NCBI GenBank assembly: GCA_001771135.1
Contig: MESW01000001.1
Span: 1 to 45,768, forward strand
From: a candidate division CPR3 bacterium GWF2_35_18
Lineage (GTDB): Bacteria > Patescibacteriota > CPR3 > GWF2-35-18
DNA: 45,768 bases
Reading direction: 5' to 3'
How positions within the stretch are numbered: position 1 is the stretch's first letter; the number at the start of each line of letters is the position of its first letter. The position numbers and the translations under genes are program-made. The notes under the pieces are model-generated. The model did no database searches. It saw nothing but the letters and a program-made list of their open reading frames with translations, and was not told the DNA's origin. Shown piece after piece: positions 35,647-43,545 of the stretch.

Positions 35647-36336
35647 TTAAAAAGTGTAACTAAAAGTTGAGCGAGATAAAAACTTTTCGATTAACTCTTC
35701 TTCAAGCTGCTTATGGTCTAGAATAACTAGAAATCTTTTATCTTGATCGATTAATTTCATCTTCTTTAATTCTGAAATCTCTTTTGTTGCTGTTTCACGA
35801 CTGATACCGGCCATATTTGCAATTTCCTGATGGGTGAGTTTGATACTAATTTTTACCTGACCATTTTTATCTCTAATTCCAAATCGACTGGTAACCATAA
35901 GTAAAACCGAAACAATTCGGGTTTGAGCATTCCCAAACATCAGATGTTCGATTCTGGCCATCATTCCTTGCAGTCCAGATAAAATTCGTTGCGTAAGTTC
36001 ATAAGTAACATCTGAATTTTCTTTTAAGAATACTTGAACATTTTCAGGATTTGCGCGATACAAAGTAACGGGAGTCATAGCTTCAAAATAATAATAATTC
36101 GGATAATTAGAAAAAACCCAATTTAAAGGGAAATATGATCCTGGTTTGAAAATATTTAGAGTTAACTCTTTTCCTTCGATAGAAAGTGTATATACCCGGA
36201 CATAACCACTTTTTAAAAAGAAAACCCCCTGGGGAATATCTCCACCTCTTATGATAATTTCATTTTTTTTATACTTAAGAGAAGTAAAACGGAGAAAGAA
36301 ATTCTCAATTTTATTTTCTAAAGTAACGTTGTTCAT
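35647..36336 (-). CDS. Crp/Fnr-family transcriptional regulator
   Basis: 229 residues, the usual length. The N-terminal half is a cNMP-binding-type beta roll (IIIRGGDIPQGVFFLKSGYVRVY). The C-terminal half has a winged helix-turn-helix with recognition helix region LTHQEIANMAGISRETATKE at 167-186. The phosphate-binding cassette of true cAMP receptors (G-E...R-S/A) is not present: that stretch reads GSYFPLNWVFSNYPNYYYFE, so cAMP binding is doubtful. There is no Fnr-type N-terminal Cys cluster. It may sense another ligand. Position next to the surface-protein operon suggests, without proof, that it controls it. No Shine-Dalgarno site is visible. Confidence 0.9.
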   Translation of the reverse strand: MNNVTLENKIENFFLRFTSLKYKKNEIIIRGGDIPQGVFFLKSGYVRVYTLSIEGKELTLNIFKPGSYFPLNWVFSNYPNYYYFEAMTPVTLYRANPENVQVFLKENSDVTYELTQRILSGLQGMMARIEHLMFGNAQTRIVSVLLMVTSRFGIRDKNGQVKISIKLTHQEIANMAGISRETATKEISELKKMKLIDQDKRFLVILDHKQLEEELIEKFLSRSTFSYTF

Positions 36337-36359
36337 GGTTATAAGGATAACTTTTAATA

Positions 36360-36385
36360 ACTATTACTAATAGTATCATAGTATA
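36360..36385 (-). promoter_or_regulatory. Promoter and palindromic operator of the Crp/Fnr gene
   Basis: A 15-nt perfect palindrome ACTATTA-C-TAATAGT lies at 36360-36374, 24 nt before the start codon. On the minus strand TATACT (36385-36380) fits a -10 box placing the palindrome at the start of transcription. This is a suitable place for autorepression by the encoded regulator. It is not the Crp/Fnr consensus (TGTGA or TTGAT half-sites). Confidence 0.4.
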
Positions 36386-36466
36386 TTCTAAAAAAGCAAA
36401 TTATATTATTAACAATGAAAAATTATTGGAATTAGAATCTAGTTATGAAAAACTCGTAAGAGATGT

Positions 36467-37036
36467 TCAATTTATTTTCAGAATATAAATATCAGTTTTT
36501 TCTTCAAAACCTTTTAAATGAAATTTTCCTTTGTATGTAAATAAAGATTTATCTTTAATTCCCAATCTTTTGTAAGTATGACTCGTGATCAAAAAATTAG
36601 ATTTTATAGAATGACTTAAATTCTCACTTCTGCAAGCCTCAATAATACCATCTCCGACTAAAGTAAAAACATTTATATTATTGTTTATAATATTTTTACT
36701 TACAATCTTTCCAGAACTTATTCCAATTTTTAAGTCAAAGGGAATATTCTGTTTTGGTAAATCATGAAAAATCTGAAGCCCAAACTTTATTGCATGTTGA
36801 GCATGATTCTGCCCCCAAAAAAGAGATCCTAAACCATCTCCTAAAACATCTATTACTCGACCATGATATTTATAAGCAAGAGGAATAATCCAATTATAAT
36901 ATGTTGTAAGATAATTCAGAATTAATTTTAAATTATGTTCATGAACGAAATTACTATAATGAGAAAGATCACAAAAAACATAAGAGCCTTTTCTTATTGT
37001 TGTCGGAATGTCCTTATACGGATTTTTATATAACAT
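36467..37036 (-). CDS. Class III nucleotidyl cyclase domain protein, active site partly altered
   Basis: 189 residues made of a single cyclase homology domain with no sensor or membrane part. The first metal Asp is D23 (FCDLSHYSNF); the second is D67 (VLGDGLGSLF). KIGISSGKIV and VGDGIIEACR follow as in the family. The base-selecting position three before the Gly is D63, where adenylyl cyclases have Lys and guanylyl cyclases Glu; its partner position is T125. The transition-state Asn is I132, while the Arg is kept (R136). So it might make a cyclic nucleotide with odd specificity, or have lost activity and act as a binding domain. It lies 130 nt upstream of the Crp/Fnr gene on the same strand. 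Confidence 0.82.
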   Translation of the reverse strand: MLYKNPYKDIPTTIRKGSYVFCDLSHYSNFVHEHNLKLILNYLTTYYNWIIPLAYKYHGRVIDVLGDGLGSLFWGQNHAQHAIKFGLQIFHDLPKQNIPFDLKIGISSGKIVSKNIINNNINVFTLVGDGIIEACRSENLSHSIKSNFLITSHTYKRLGIKDKSLFTYKGKFHLKGFEEKTDIYILKIN

Positions 37037-37042
37037 ATAGAT

Positions 37043-37070
37043 AGATTAACAAAATAATAATATATATCAA
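37043..37070 (-). promoter_or_regulatory. Promoter of cyclase gene (leaderless type)
   Basis: On the minus strand TTGATA (37070-37065), 16-nt spacer, TAATCT (37048-37043), ending 6 nt before the ATG at 37036. No ribosome site fits in this distance. Confidence 0.5.
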
Positions 37071-37090
37071 CTCTGATTGTAATGAAAGAC

Positions 37091-38716
37091 TTAGTTTACT
37101 CTCTCTGTAAACTGACTGGAAACCCAACCTTCTACTCCGTTTTTGAGCTTTATTTTTACCCATCCACTAACTTCTTCTACAAAAAGATACTTTTCTCCCG
37201 GAGTGACGCGGTCAATAATTCCACCAGAAAGACCTGCCTTATCCCTAACATTCAGATATCCCGTTCCCGTATCTTTTATCAAAACCATCTTCTGTACTCC
37301 ACCAGTAACTTTTATTTTGACTGTAAATTCTGATCCCTCAATCTTCTGAAACTCTTCGTTTTTTTCAACATAAAGAGCAAAATTTTCAAATTTTTCACCA
37401 TCTTCGTTTGGGGCAAGAATAGTAAAATCAAATCGGACATCTTGATCTTTAGAAACAAACGCTGTAGGGAGGATTTTTACAATGCTTTTGTCTACCCAAT
37501 CACTTGAATTAAAAAATACTGATTCCGCATTTTCTGACTTTAAAAAAACTTTCTTAGGGCTTCTATCATACCATATAGAATCTCCTAAGTTTTTGTAAAC
37601 AATCCCAAAGCTTTTTATTTTTGTAGCTTCAAGCTCTTGAGTATCTGCAGTATTCGACTCTTTTATATTCGCTTTATAGTATAAAGCTTTTTCTTGATCA
37701 TTTGATAGAAGAGTGTAAGCAATTTGGGCTTTTTCTGTTAATCCTTCCTCACTTTTACCCAGATAACCTACACGTAAAAGACCTTCTTGTCCCAAAATCG
37801 CTACTTCAAATCCACCGGCCTTTCCTTCATAGATAACACCTTCACGATCAATCAGATAATGCCATTCTAGATCAGATTTTCCTAGATAAGAAACCTCATA
37901 ATAATAGAGTCCCTTTACCCAAGTTTTTGGATTATTAAAAAGCATTTCATCGCTTACTGAAAGATCGTATAAACTGATTTTGGAAAGAGAAGCATACGTT
38001 AATTGAATATTTTGTTTAAGACCTTCATCAGCTTTCCAAATCTCCCTAGTTATTATATTTTCCGGTTGAGGATAATTGGTAATTTCTGTTTGGCGTAAGA
38101 TTTCGGGATTATCTTTTTCGGGAATCTGAAATAGATCTATAGAAACATGTGTTGAAAATCCCGATTTTACTTTCAAGGTAATTTTCCTTCCTTGATATCC
38201 CTCTTTTACAAAGGTAACCTCATAATTTCCCTCAGCATAACTAGGGAGGAAAAGTGGCGTTAAACCAATATCTCTATTATTTATAATTACCGAAACTTCT
38301 TCGGGACTGGAAACAAAAGAAAAACCACTTTCGTCTTTCTTAAAGTAAACAACTTCCCCAGCAGAAAAATTTGAAGAAGGTCCTATTTCTCGATTAATAT
38401 ATGGCTCTATTCCAGATGCAAAAGTAACATTTTGTCCCCAATTAGAATAAAAGGGTTCTTCTCTATAAAGCTCTACAAAATGTTTCCCCACACTAATATT
38501 ATTCAAAGATAGTGGAGTTTTTCCTTTATCTTTTGAATCAATTTTAACCTTTACTTCAGATCGTCCACTTTCAATCTTTAAAGTAGTTGTTTGAAAAAGT
38601 TTATTTCCGACAGTAATCCATAAAAGATAGGCAAAAGCGCTAAAAATTATAATGACAAAAATAAGGATAAGTGTGGAAAAGTTCTTCTTTTTACTTTGAT
38701 ATTCAGAGATTTTCAT
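37091..38716 (-). CDS. Membrane-anchored PEGA, degenerate amidase_2-like and SH3 protein
   Basis: 541 residues from the ATG at 38716; the frame is open for 36 codons more, but these are hydrophobic and unlikely. One membrane helix near 14-35, then PEGA-type beta domains (KVKIDSKDKGKTPLSLNNIS; VSVIINNRDIGLTPLFLPSY). A central part resembles an N-acetylmuramoyl-L-alanine amidase_2/PGRP domain: LEWHYLIDREGVIYEGK, then RVGYLGKSEEGLTEKAQIAY. The HH zinc pair expected before this is missing (SLYDLS), so it is probably a binding domain rather than an enzyme. An SH3b domain ends the protein (GTGYLNVRDKAGLSG, VSGWVKIKLKNGVEGWV). Likely binds peptidoglycan. A TATAAT (38732-38727) ends 10 nt before the ATG and no Shine-Dalgarno site is seen. 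Confidence 0.75.
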   Translation of the reverse strand: MKISEYQSKKKNFSTLILIFVIIIFSAFAYLLWITVGNKLFQTTTLKIESGRSEVKVKIDSKDKGKTPLSLNNISVGKHFVELYREEPFYSNWGQNVTFASGIEPYINREIGPSSNFSAGEVVYFKKDESGFSFVSSPEEVSVIINNRDIGLTPLFLPSYAEGNYEVTFVKEGYQGRKITLKVKSGFSTHVSIDLFQIPEKDNPEILRQTEITNYPQPENIITREIWKADEGLKQNIQLTYASLSKISLYDLSVSDEMLFNNPKTWVKGLYYYEVSYLGKSDLEWHYLIDREGVIYEGKAGGFEVAILGQEGLLRVGYLGKSEEGLTEKAQIAYTLLSNDQEKALYYKANIKESNTADTQELEATKIKSFGIVYKNLGDSIWYDRSPKKVFLKSENAESVFFNSSDWVDKSIVKILPTAFVSKDQDVRFDFTILAPNEDGEKFENFALYVEKNEEFQKIEGSEFTVKIKVTGGVQKMVLIKDTGTGYLNVRDKAGLSGGIIDRVTPGEKYLFVEEVSGWVKIKLKNGVEGWVSSQFTERVN

Positions 38717-38811
38717 GATGTATTGAATTATACAAGTAATTAACAATAATATCCATAATTGCGTAAAGAAAAAAGCGAAAGAAACATTGATTAAATGGTA
38801 GTCTTTAACTC

Positions 38812-38869
38812 TTGACAAGTACAAAAAGGAATGCTATATTTTTACTTAGCAGTTAAGAGCTCTAACTGC
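38812..38869 (+). promoter_or_regulatory. Strong promoter and inverted-repeat operator of hsp20
   Basis: TTGACA at 38812-38817, a 17-nt spacer and TATATT at 38835-38840, a near-consensus vegetative promoter. Immediately after the expected start (about 38847) is an inverted repeat GCAGTTA (38849-38855), a 7-nt spacer and TAACTGC (38863-38869). It begins TTAGCA like the HrcA box CIRCE (TTAGCACTC-N9-GAGTGCTAA), but arms and spacer differ, so another heat-shock repressor may bind. The groES promoter does not have this element. Confidence 0.7.
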
Positions 38870-38902
38870 CAAACAAATATCAGCAAAATAAAGGAGGTTC
38901 TT

Positions 38903-39313
38903 ATGAAAATTGTAAAATTTGATCCTTTTTCTCTACGTTTTCCTTCTACCTTTGAGGATTTCGACACTATGACTACTTCTGTTCCTCTAGATATAGATGA
39001 AACAGATAATGAGGTTGTTGTCACCGCTTCCATTCCGGGAATTAATCCGGAAGAGGTTGATATTAGTATCACTCGTGACACTCTAACGATTAAAGGAAAA
39101 AGCGAAAAGAAGGAAGAAAAGAAAACTAAAACAAGTTATGTAAAAGAGATCTCATATGGAGAATTCTCAAGAGTCGTTTCTTGGCCAACCGAAATCCAAA
39201 CCGATAAAGTTGAAGCCCATTTTGAAAATGGACTACTCAAGGTCGTGGCTCCAAAAGCAGAAGAGGTCAAACCAAAAAGTGTGAAAATAAAGGTTAAGGC
39301 TCAGAATAAGTAA
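38903..39313 (+). CDS. Hsp20 family small heat-shock protein
   Basis: 136 residues from the ATG at 38903, which has AAAGGAGG 6 nt upstream; an open stretch of 24 codons before it spans the promoter. The alpha-crystallin domain covers about 28-120: DIDETDNEVVVTASIPGI, then LTIKGKSEKKEEK, SYGEFSRVVSWP and FENGLLKVVAPK. It holds unfolding proteins in an ATP-free manner for refolding by other chaperones. The C-terminal tail is Lys-rich and lacks a clear I-x-I motif (VKIKVK is nearest). Monocistronic, closed by the terminator 7 nt downstream. GroEL-GroES lies 2.2 kb away. Confidence 0.93.
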   Translation: MKIVKFDPFSLRFPSTFEDFDTMTTSVPLDIDETDNEVVVTASIPGINPEEVDISITRDTLTIKGKSEKKEEKKTKTSYVKEISYGEFSRVVSWPTEIQTDKVEAHFENGLLKVVAPKAEEVKPKSVKIKVKAQNK

Positions 39314-39319
39314 AAACAA

Positions 39320-39355
39320 AAAGGAGGGAGGCCACAAATGTGGCCTCCCTCCTTT
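39320..39355. terminator. Bidirectional terminator between hsp20 and Nudix gene
   Basis: Perfect 16-bp stem (39320-39335 with 39340-39355) and an AAAT loop. The stem contains AGGCCAC/GTGGCCT, with A tracts on one side and T tracts on the other, so it can stop transcripts from both convergent genes. Confidence 0.9.
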
Positions 39356-39366
39356 AATCTTGTAAA

Positions 39367-39873
39367 CTAACGCAGTTGAGGAAAAAAGTTTTTAACCACA
39401 AAATGAAACGCATCTCCAAGCATTTTTGGGTTTTCTCTAATAATTGTTTTTAACTCTATTTCTGTAAAAATCTTAAAACTAACACTTTCTTCATTCATAA
39501 TATAAGGACCATTGGAAGTAATTTCATAATAAATAAAATAGTGATTCTCTTTACGATCACAAACCTCGCGGTTAAAAATTGCTTTTCCCAGAAGTTTAAA
39601 AGAAAAATCTTTAATACCCATCTCTTCAAAAGCTTCTCTTTTTATGGCACTATCTTCCGATTCTGAAGCCAATACATGTCCACCAATTGGAGAAACATAT
39701 TGACCTGGATCTTGACGATCCGCAGCTTGCTTAACAAGGATATACCTTTTCTGTGAATCTCGGATCATCGCAATGACAGTGCGGTGTAGCAGCCCTTTTT
39801 CGTGTGCTTCTTTTTTAGAAACGGAATAAAGAACTGCATCTTCTTCATTAACAATGTCAATTAATTCATCCAT
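39367..39873 (-). CDS. Nudix hydrolase
   Basis: 168 residues from the ATG at 39873; a TTG at 39900 with AGG upstream would add nine residues (GIEIFDNI) and cannot be excluded. The Nudix box is complete: G-x5-E-x7-REAFEEMGI, the Gly being in IGGHVLASESED and the catalytic Glu pair in REAFEEMG. The start DELIDIVNEEDAVLYSVSKK followed by HEKGLLHRTV is typical of the branch related to isopentenyl-diphosphate isomerase and YfcD-type hydrolases. It would cleave a nucleoside- or other diphosphate; substrate not known. It lies directly after the second enolase gene on the same strand, thus in one operon, and ends at the shared terminator. Confidence 0.88.
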   Translation of the reverse strand: MDELIDIVNEEDAVLYSVSKKEAHEKGLLHRTVIAMIRDSQKRYILVKQAADRQDPGQYVSPIGGHVLASESEDSAIKREAFEEMGIKDFSFKLLGKAIFNREVCDRKENHYFIYYEITSNGPYIMNEESVSFKIFTEIELKTIIRENPKMLGDAFHFVVKNFFPQLR

Positions 39874-39904
39874 AATATTATCGAATATCTCGATTCCCAA
39901 CTAT

Positions 39905-41152
39905 TTACCTGATTCCTAACTCTCTCTCAATCCAAAGTAATCGGTTATACTTGGCAATTCTCTCTCCACGACAAGGCGCTCCACTTTTTATCTGTCCACA
40001 AGCAGAAGCCACACAAAGATCAGCAAAAAAAGAATCTTCAGTTTCTCCTGCGCGTTGAGAAACCATTGCTTGAATTTTATTCTCGGACGCAATTTTTAAA
40101 GACTCCACCGTCTCGGAAACTGTCCCCACTTGATTTAATTTAATCACAATCGAATTGGTAGCCTTACTTCGAATTCCTTTTTGTAATAAACGCGGGTTGG
40201 TAGTGTAAAGATCATCTCCTACTACCTGAATTTTATCTCCCAAGGCGGCCGTCATTTTTTGAAATCCCTCCCAATCATCTTCATAAATAGCATCTTCAAT
40301 GGAAAAAATCGGATAATCATTAATAAGATTCTGACAATATGAAATCATCCCTTGTGTATCCAAAACTTTATCATCTTTTGGAAGATAATATTTTCCTTGC
40401 TTGTAAAACTCGCTGGAGGCTAAGTCTAAAGCAATTTTAATATCTTTTCCTGGAATAAATCCCGCTCTTTCGATGGCTAAAACTAACATTTCTAAAGGTT
40501 CTTCATTGGAGCAAACTTTACCCGCAAATCCCCCTTCTTCTCCAACCGTTAAGGACCAACTTCTCTTTTTCACAATCTCTTTAAGACAGTAATAAATTTC
40601 TAAAGCAATCTCCATTTTTTCGGCAAAATTATTACCCGCAAAAGGAGCAATCATGTATTCTTGAAAATCAGAAGAATAATCGGCATGTTTTCCACCCTCA
40701 ATAAAAACCATTAAAGGAATTGGAAGTTTTAAACCATTTATTGGGAAAAAGGTTTTTAAATATTTATAAAGAGGAATTCTTTTACTTAAAGCTGCCGCTT
40801 TTGCAACTGCCATTGAAACAGAAAGAATTGCGTTACCACCTAATCTTTTCTTATTCGGAGTCCCATCAAAATCAATCATTTTTGCATCAATTTCTGGCTG
40901 ATTCTCAACATCCATTCCCATAATTTGAGGCGCAATCACTTTTTCCACAATATGTACTGCATCCCGAACACCTTTTCCACGAAGTCTTCTACCACCATCT
41001 TTTAGCTCTAAAGATTCATGATTTCCATAAGAAGAACCTGAAGGATAATCGGAAAAACTAACAATTCCATTCTCAAGAGTTAATCTAACTCCTATAGTTG
41101 GATATCCTCGTGAATCATAGATCTCTTGTGCTTGGATGGCAGTGATTTTCAT
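39905..41152 (-). CDS. Enolase-family protein (copy 2, catalytic His replaced)
   Basis: 415 residues from the ATG at 41152 (MKITAIQAQEIYDSRGYPT, aligned with copy 1); an upstream in-frame ATG at 41167 would add five. Overall closer to standard enolase than copy 1: [53 protein letters not shown]. Ligands S41, H157, E165, E206, D243, E286, D313, K338 and K389 are present. But the normally invariant SHRSGET reads SQRAGET (Q366, R367, A368), removing the His and Ser that bind the substrate phosphate and carboxylate region. The loop PSGAST is PSGSSY. It may be a slow enolase or a changed enzyme. No clear Shine-Dalgarno site. The Nudix gene follows. Confidence 0.87.
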   Translation of the reverse strand: MKITAIQAQEIYDSRGYPTIGVRLTLENGIVSFSDYPSGSSYGNHESLELKDGGRRLRGKGVRDAVHIVEKVIAPQIMGMDVENQPEIDAKMIDFDGTPNKKRLGGNAILSVSMAVAKAAALSKRIPLYKYLKTFFPINGLKLPIPLMVFIEGGKHADYSSDFQEYMIAPFAGNNFAEKMEIALEIYYCLKEIVKKRSWSLTVGEEGGFAGKVCSNEEPLEMLVLAIERAGFIPGKDIKIALDLASSEFYKQGKYYLPKDDKVLDTQGMISYCQNLINDYPIFSIEDAIYEDDWEGFQKMTAALGDKIQVVGDDLYTTNPRLLQKGIRSKATNSIVIKLNQVGTVSETVESLKIASENKIQAMVSQRAGETEDSFFADLCVASACGQIKSGAPCRGERIAKYNRLLWIERELGIR

Positions 41153-41244
41153 AATTTTCAAAAACATTTTGAGGTTATCAGATCAAGGTGTTTCTTTGAG
41201 GTCAACATTGTTTTTCAAAATGGCTCTCCAAAAACCCATCTTTC

Positions 41245-41273
41245 TTGACAATACCCTATAGACTGATTATAAT
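41245..41273 (+). promoter_or_regulatory. Consensus promoter of the small RNA
   Basis: Perfect TTGACA (41245-41250), exactly 17 nt, perfect TATAAT (41268-41273): the best promoter in the window. The expected start is G41280, the first base of the RNA's first hairpin. Confidence 0.85.
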
Positions 41274-41279
41274 TTCTCC

Positions 41280-41358
41280 GAACAATTTGAAAAAATTGTT
41301 CACAAATAAAAGACAGCCGGGTCATAAGTATGGGGCAAGTGACCTGGCTCTCTTTTTT
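41280..41358 (+). ncRNA. Candidate free-standing small RNA of about 79 nt
   Basis: Within the 324-nt gap between groEL and the second enolase. Starting at G41280, the RNA would fold into a 9-bp stem GAACAATTT/AAATTGTTC capped by a GAAA tetraloop (41280-41301), then an A-rich single strand, then a second stem AGCCGGGTCA (41315-41324) with TGACCTGGCT (41340-41349), one G-U pair and a 15-nt loop containing GTATGGGGCAAG. A run of seven T (41352-41358) gives a classical terminator. No plausible ORF is inside. No gene follows on this strand, so it is not a leader. It does not look like SRP RNA (no GGAA/AGCAGCC), tmRNA, 6S or RNase P RNA. Confidence 0.7.
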
Positions 41359-41414
41359 TATGTAAATACCATTCTCTATTTATCATACTCTAAAACAAAA
41401 AATATTCCAATTAC

Positions 41415-41448
41415 AAAAAGAGGCGCGGCAATTGCCGCGCCTCTTTTT
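41415..41448. terminator. Terminator of groES-groEL
   Basis: Perfect 34-nt palindrome, arms 41415-41431 and 41432-41448, GC-rich core (GAGGCGCGGC) flanked by A5 and T5. It lies 28 nt after the groEL stop on the minus strand, and could also back up the small RNA terminator on the plus strand. Confidence 0.9.
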
Positions 41449-41476
41449 ACATATTCATATAAATTTCCAAGTGGTT

Positions 41477-43108
41477 TTACATCATTCCCATTCCGCCACC
41501 CATTCCCCCTGGCATTGCCGGCATTTCAGGTTTTTCTTCAGGAATATCGGTAACAAGACATTCTGTTGTTAAGATCATAGTAGCTACCGAAGTAGCGTTT
41601 TGAACTGCAGATCTAGTTACTTTGACTGGATCAATAATTCCCTTTTCAATCATCTTTCCAAACTCCATGGTTACCACATTAAATCCATAATCACCTTTAT
41701 TCTTCTCCACCTCTTTTACGACCCATCCCGCATCTACTCCGGCATTTGCGGCAATCTGACGAATAGGCTCTTCCATGGCTTGACGAATAATTTCAGCTCC
41801 AACTAACTCTTCTTTGGTATATCCTTTTAAATTTTCCAATACTTTACGAGCACGGATTAAGGCAACTCCACCACCGGAAATAATACCTTCTTCAACCGCA
41901 GCTTTAGTAGCTTGTACCGCATCTTCAACTCGATGCTTCTTTTCTTTAAGCTCAATTTCCGTAGCTGCACCAACTTTCAAAACCACAACTCCACCAGAAA
42001 GTTTTGCCAATCTTTCTTCTAATTTTTCGCGGTCAAATTCTGAAGTTGTTTCTGAGATCTGTTTTCTAATCTGTGAAACTCTAGCTTCTAAATCATGTTT
42101 TTTACCTTTTCCACCGACAATCGTAGTTTCGTCTTTGTTAGCAACGACTTTTTCCGCTCGACCAAGATCTTCGATCTTCACATTATCTAGTTTGCGACCA
42201 GCATCTTCAGAGATTACGGTTCCACCAGTAAGAATAGCAATATCTTCAAGCATTTCTTTACGGCGATCCCCAAACCCCGGTGCTTTTACTGCAAGAACGT
42301 TAAAAGTTCCGCGGAGTTTATTCACAACGAGAGTAGCGAGAGCTTCACCTTCAATATCATCTGCAATAATAACAAGGTCTTTAGAAACTTTGACAAAATT
42401 CTCGAGCATCGGAAGTAGATCGCTCATTCCGGAAATTTTTTTATCGGTGATTAAAATATATGGATTTTCAATCTCCGCTTCCATACGATCGGTATTGGTA
42501 ACAAAATAAGTAGAAACATAACCTTTATCAAAAAGCATTCCTTCCTTATGTTCCTTCTCCATCTCCAAACCTTTTGATTCTTCAACCGTAATTACGCCAT
42601 CGTCACCAACCTGTTCCATAGCCTCAGCAATAAGATTTCCGATTTGGGGATCTGCCGCTGAGATTGTCGCCACTTGTGCTTTTTCCTCTTTAGTAGAAAT
42701 TCGTTTGGCCATTTTTTTGAGTTCGGACACAATCGCATCTGCCGCTTTTTCTAAACCACGACGAATCATCATCGGGTTTGCACCAGCGGTGATATTTTTT
42801 AGTCCTTCGGTCACAATCGCTTGGGCTAAAACAACAGAAGTTGTAGTTCCGTCACCTGCAATATCATTGGTTTTACTAGCCGCTTCTTTAAGAAGCTGAG
42901 CCCCCATATTTTCAAAAGGATCTTTAAGTTCAATTTCTTTAGCAACCGTAACTCCATCATGAGTCACATCTGGAGCGCCCCACTTTTTATCGAGAGCGAC
43001 ATTTCGACCTTTGGGTCCTAGTGTTGTTTTTACAGCAAGGGCAATCTGATCTACCCCTGATTTCATTTTTTTTCTGGCATCATCGCCATATACTAATTGT
43101 TTTGCCAT
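41477..43108 (-). CDS. groEL: Chaperonin GroEL
   Basis: 543 residues, standard length. Clear motifs: [18 protein letters not shown] at about 30-47, the ATP-site [12 protein letters not shown] near 86-97, [11 protein letters not shown] near 410-420 and the closing Gly/Met tail ([11 protein letters not shown]). It forms the 14-mer folding chamber that works with GroES and ATP. AAAGGAG precedes the ATG, and the gene lies 29 nt after groES on the same strand. The terminator follows at 41448-41415. Nothing unusual. Confidence 0.98.
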   Translation of the reverse strand: MAKQLVYGDDARKKMKSGVDQIALAVKTTLGPKGRNVALDKKWGAPDVTHDGVTVAKEIELKDPFENMGAQLLKEAASKTNDIAGDGTTTSVVLAQAIVTEGLKNITAGANPMMIRRGLEKAADAIVSELKKMAKRISTKEEKAQVATISAADPQIGNLIAEAMEQVGDDGVITVEESKGLEMEKEHKEGMLFDKGYVSTYFVTNTDRMEAEIENPYILITDKKISGMSDLLPMLENFVKVSKDLVIIADDIEGEALATLVVNKLRGTFNVLAVKAPGFGDRRKEMLEDIAILTGGTVISEDAGRKLDNVKIEDLGRAEKVVANKDETTIVGGKGKKHDLEARVSQIRKQISETTSEFDREKLEERLAKLSGGVVVLKVGAATEIELKEKKHRVEDAVQATKAAVEEGIISGGGVALIRARKVLENLKGYTKEELVGAEIIRQAMEEPIRQIAANAGVDAGWVVKEVEKNKGDYGFNVVTMEFGKMIEKGIIDPVKVTRSAVQNATSVATMILTTECLVTDIPEEKPEMPAMPGGMGGGMGMM

Positions 43109-43137
43109 ATTTTCTCCTTTATATTTATATTTTTTAA

Positions 43138-43425
43138 TTATTTAACAATTGCTAGAACATCTTCTAATTTCACGATTAACATCTCTTTCCCATCGACCTT
43201 TACCTCTGATCCTCCCCATTTTTTATACATCACTGTATCTCCAACTTTAAAAGGAAACTTAATCTCGTTTCCCTTCTCATCTTTTCCACCTGTCCCAAGT
43301 ACTTTTACAGTACCCTTTTGGGGTTTTTCTTTGGCAGAATCTGGTAACAAAATACCAGAAGCAGTTTTTTCCTCCCCCGAAGCGGGTTCAATAAGAATTT
43401 GATCATGAAGTGGCTGTATTTTCAT
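43138..43425 (-). CDS. groES: Co-chaperonin GroES
   Basis: 95 residues, standard length. Begins [19 protein letters not shown] with the mobile loop [16 protein letters not shown], then [20 protein letters not shown] near 62-81. It caps the GroEL ring. AAGGAGG stands 5 nt before the ATG. First gene of the groES-groEL operon. Confidence 0.98.
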   Translation of the reverse strand: MKIQPLHDQILIEPASGEEKTASGILLPDSAKEKPQKGTVKVLGTGGKDEKGNEIKFPFKVGDTVMYKKWGGSEVKVDGKEMLIVKLEDVLAIVK

Positions 43426-43447
43426 AAAACCTCCTTAAAATTAAGAT

Positions 43448-43514
43448 AATTCCTTTTGGAATTGTTCTAAGATATTAGATAGGATTATTTTACCAGAAAA
43501 ATTAGCAGAGTCAA
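43448..43514 (-). promoter_or_regulatory. groES promoter and leader hairpin
   Basis: On the minus strand TTGACT (43514-43509), 16-nt spacer, TAAAAT (43492-43487). In the leader AATTCC-TTTT-GGAATT (43448-43463) forms a short hairpin that can be extended through wobble pairs, 23 nt before the start codon. No complete CIRCE element is seen; only a GCTAA half-site lies inside the spacer. Confidence 0.65.
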
Positions 43515-43545
43515 TAGCTGTTTGATAGGAATTCTTAATAAAACC

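Noticed and set aside
35647-36336. True cAMP receptor protein
   Set aside because: The phosphate-binding cassette residues for cAMP are absent, so I call it only Crp/Fnr family.
41280-41358. Small RNA as SRP 4.5S RNA
   Set aside because: The GGUCA start resembles it, but the GGAA tetraloop and AGCAGCC side are missing and the length is too short.
41330-41365. 11-codon ORF starting in the loop of the small RNA terminator
   Set aside because: No ribosome site; it is buried in the terminator stem and runs past the T tract.
41245-41553. 102-codon plus-strand open frame across the small RNA and the groEL terminator
   Set aside because: It begins inside the -35 box of the RNA promoter, runs through two terminators and into the antisense of the groEL tail, and has no ribosome site.
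41814-42509. 231-codon open frame opposite groEL
   Set aside because: It lies entirely antisense to the well-conserved groEL; composition is Ser/Phe-rich as usual for such shadows.
43487-43514. CIRCE element at groES
   Set aside because: Only a GCTAA half-site is seen; no matching inverted half at 9 nt.
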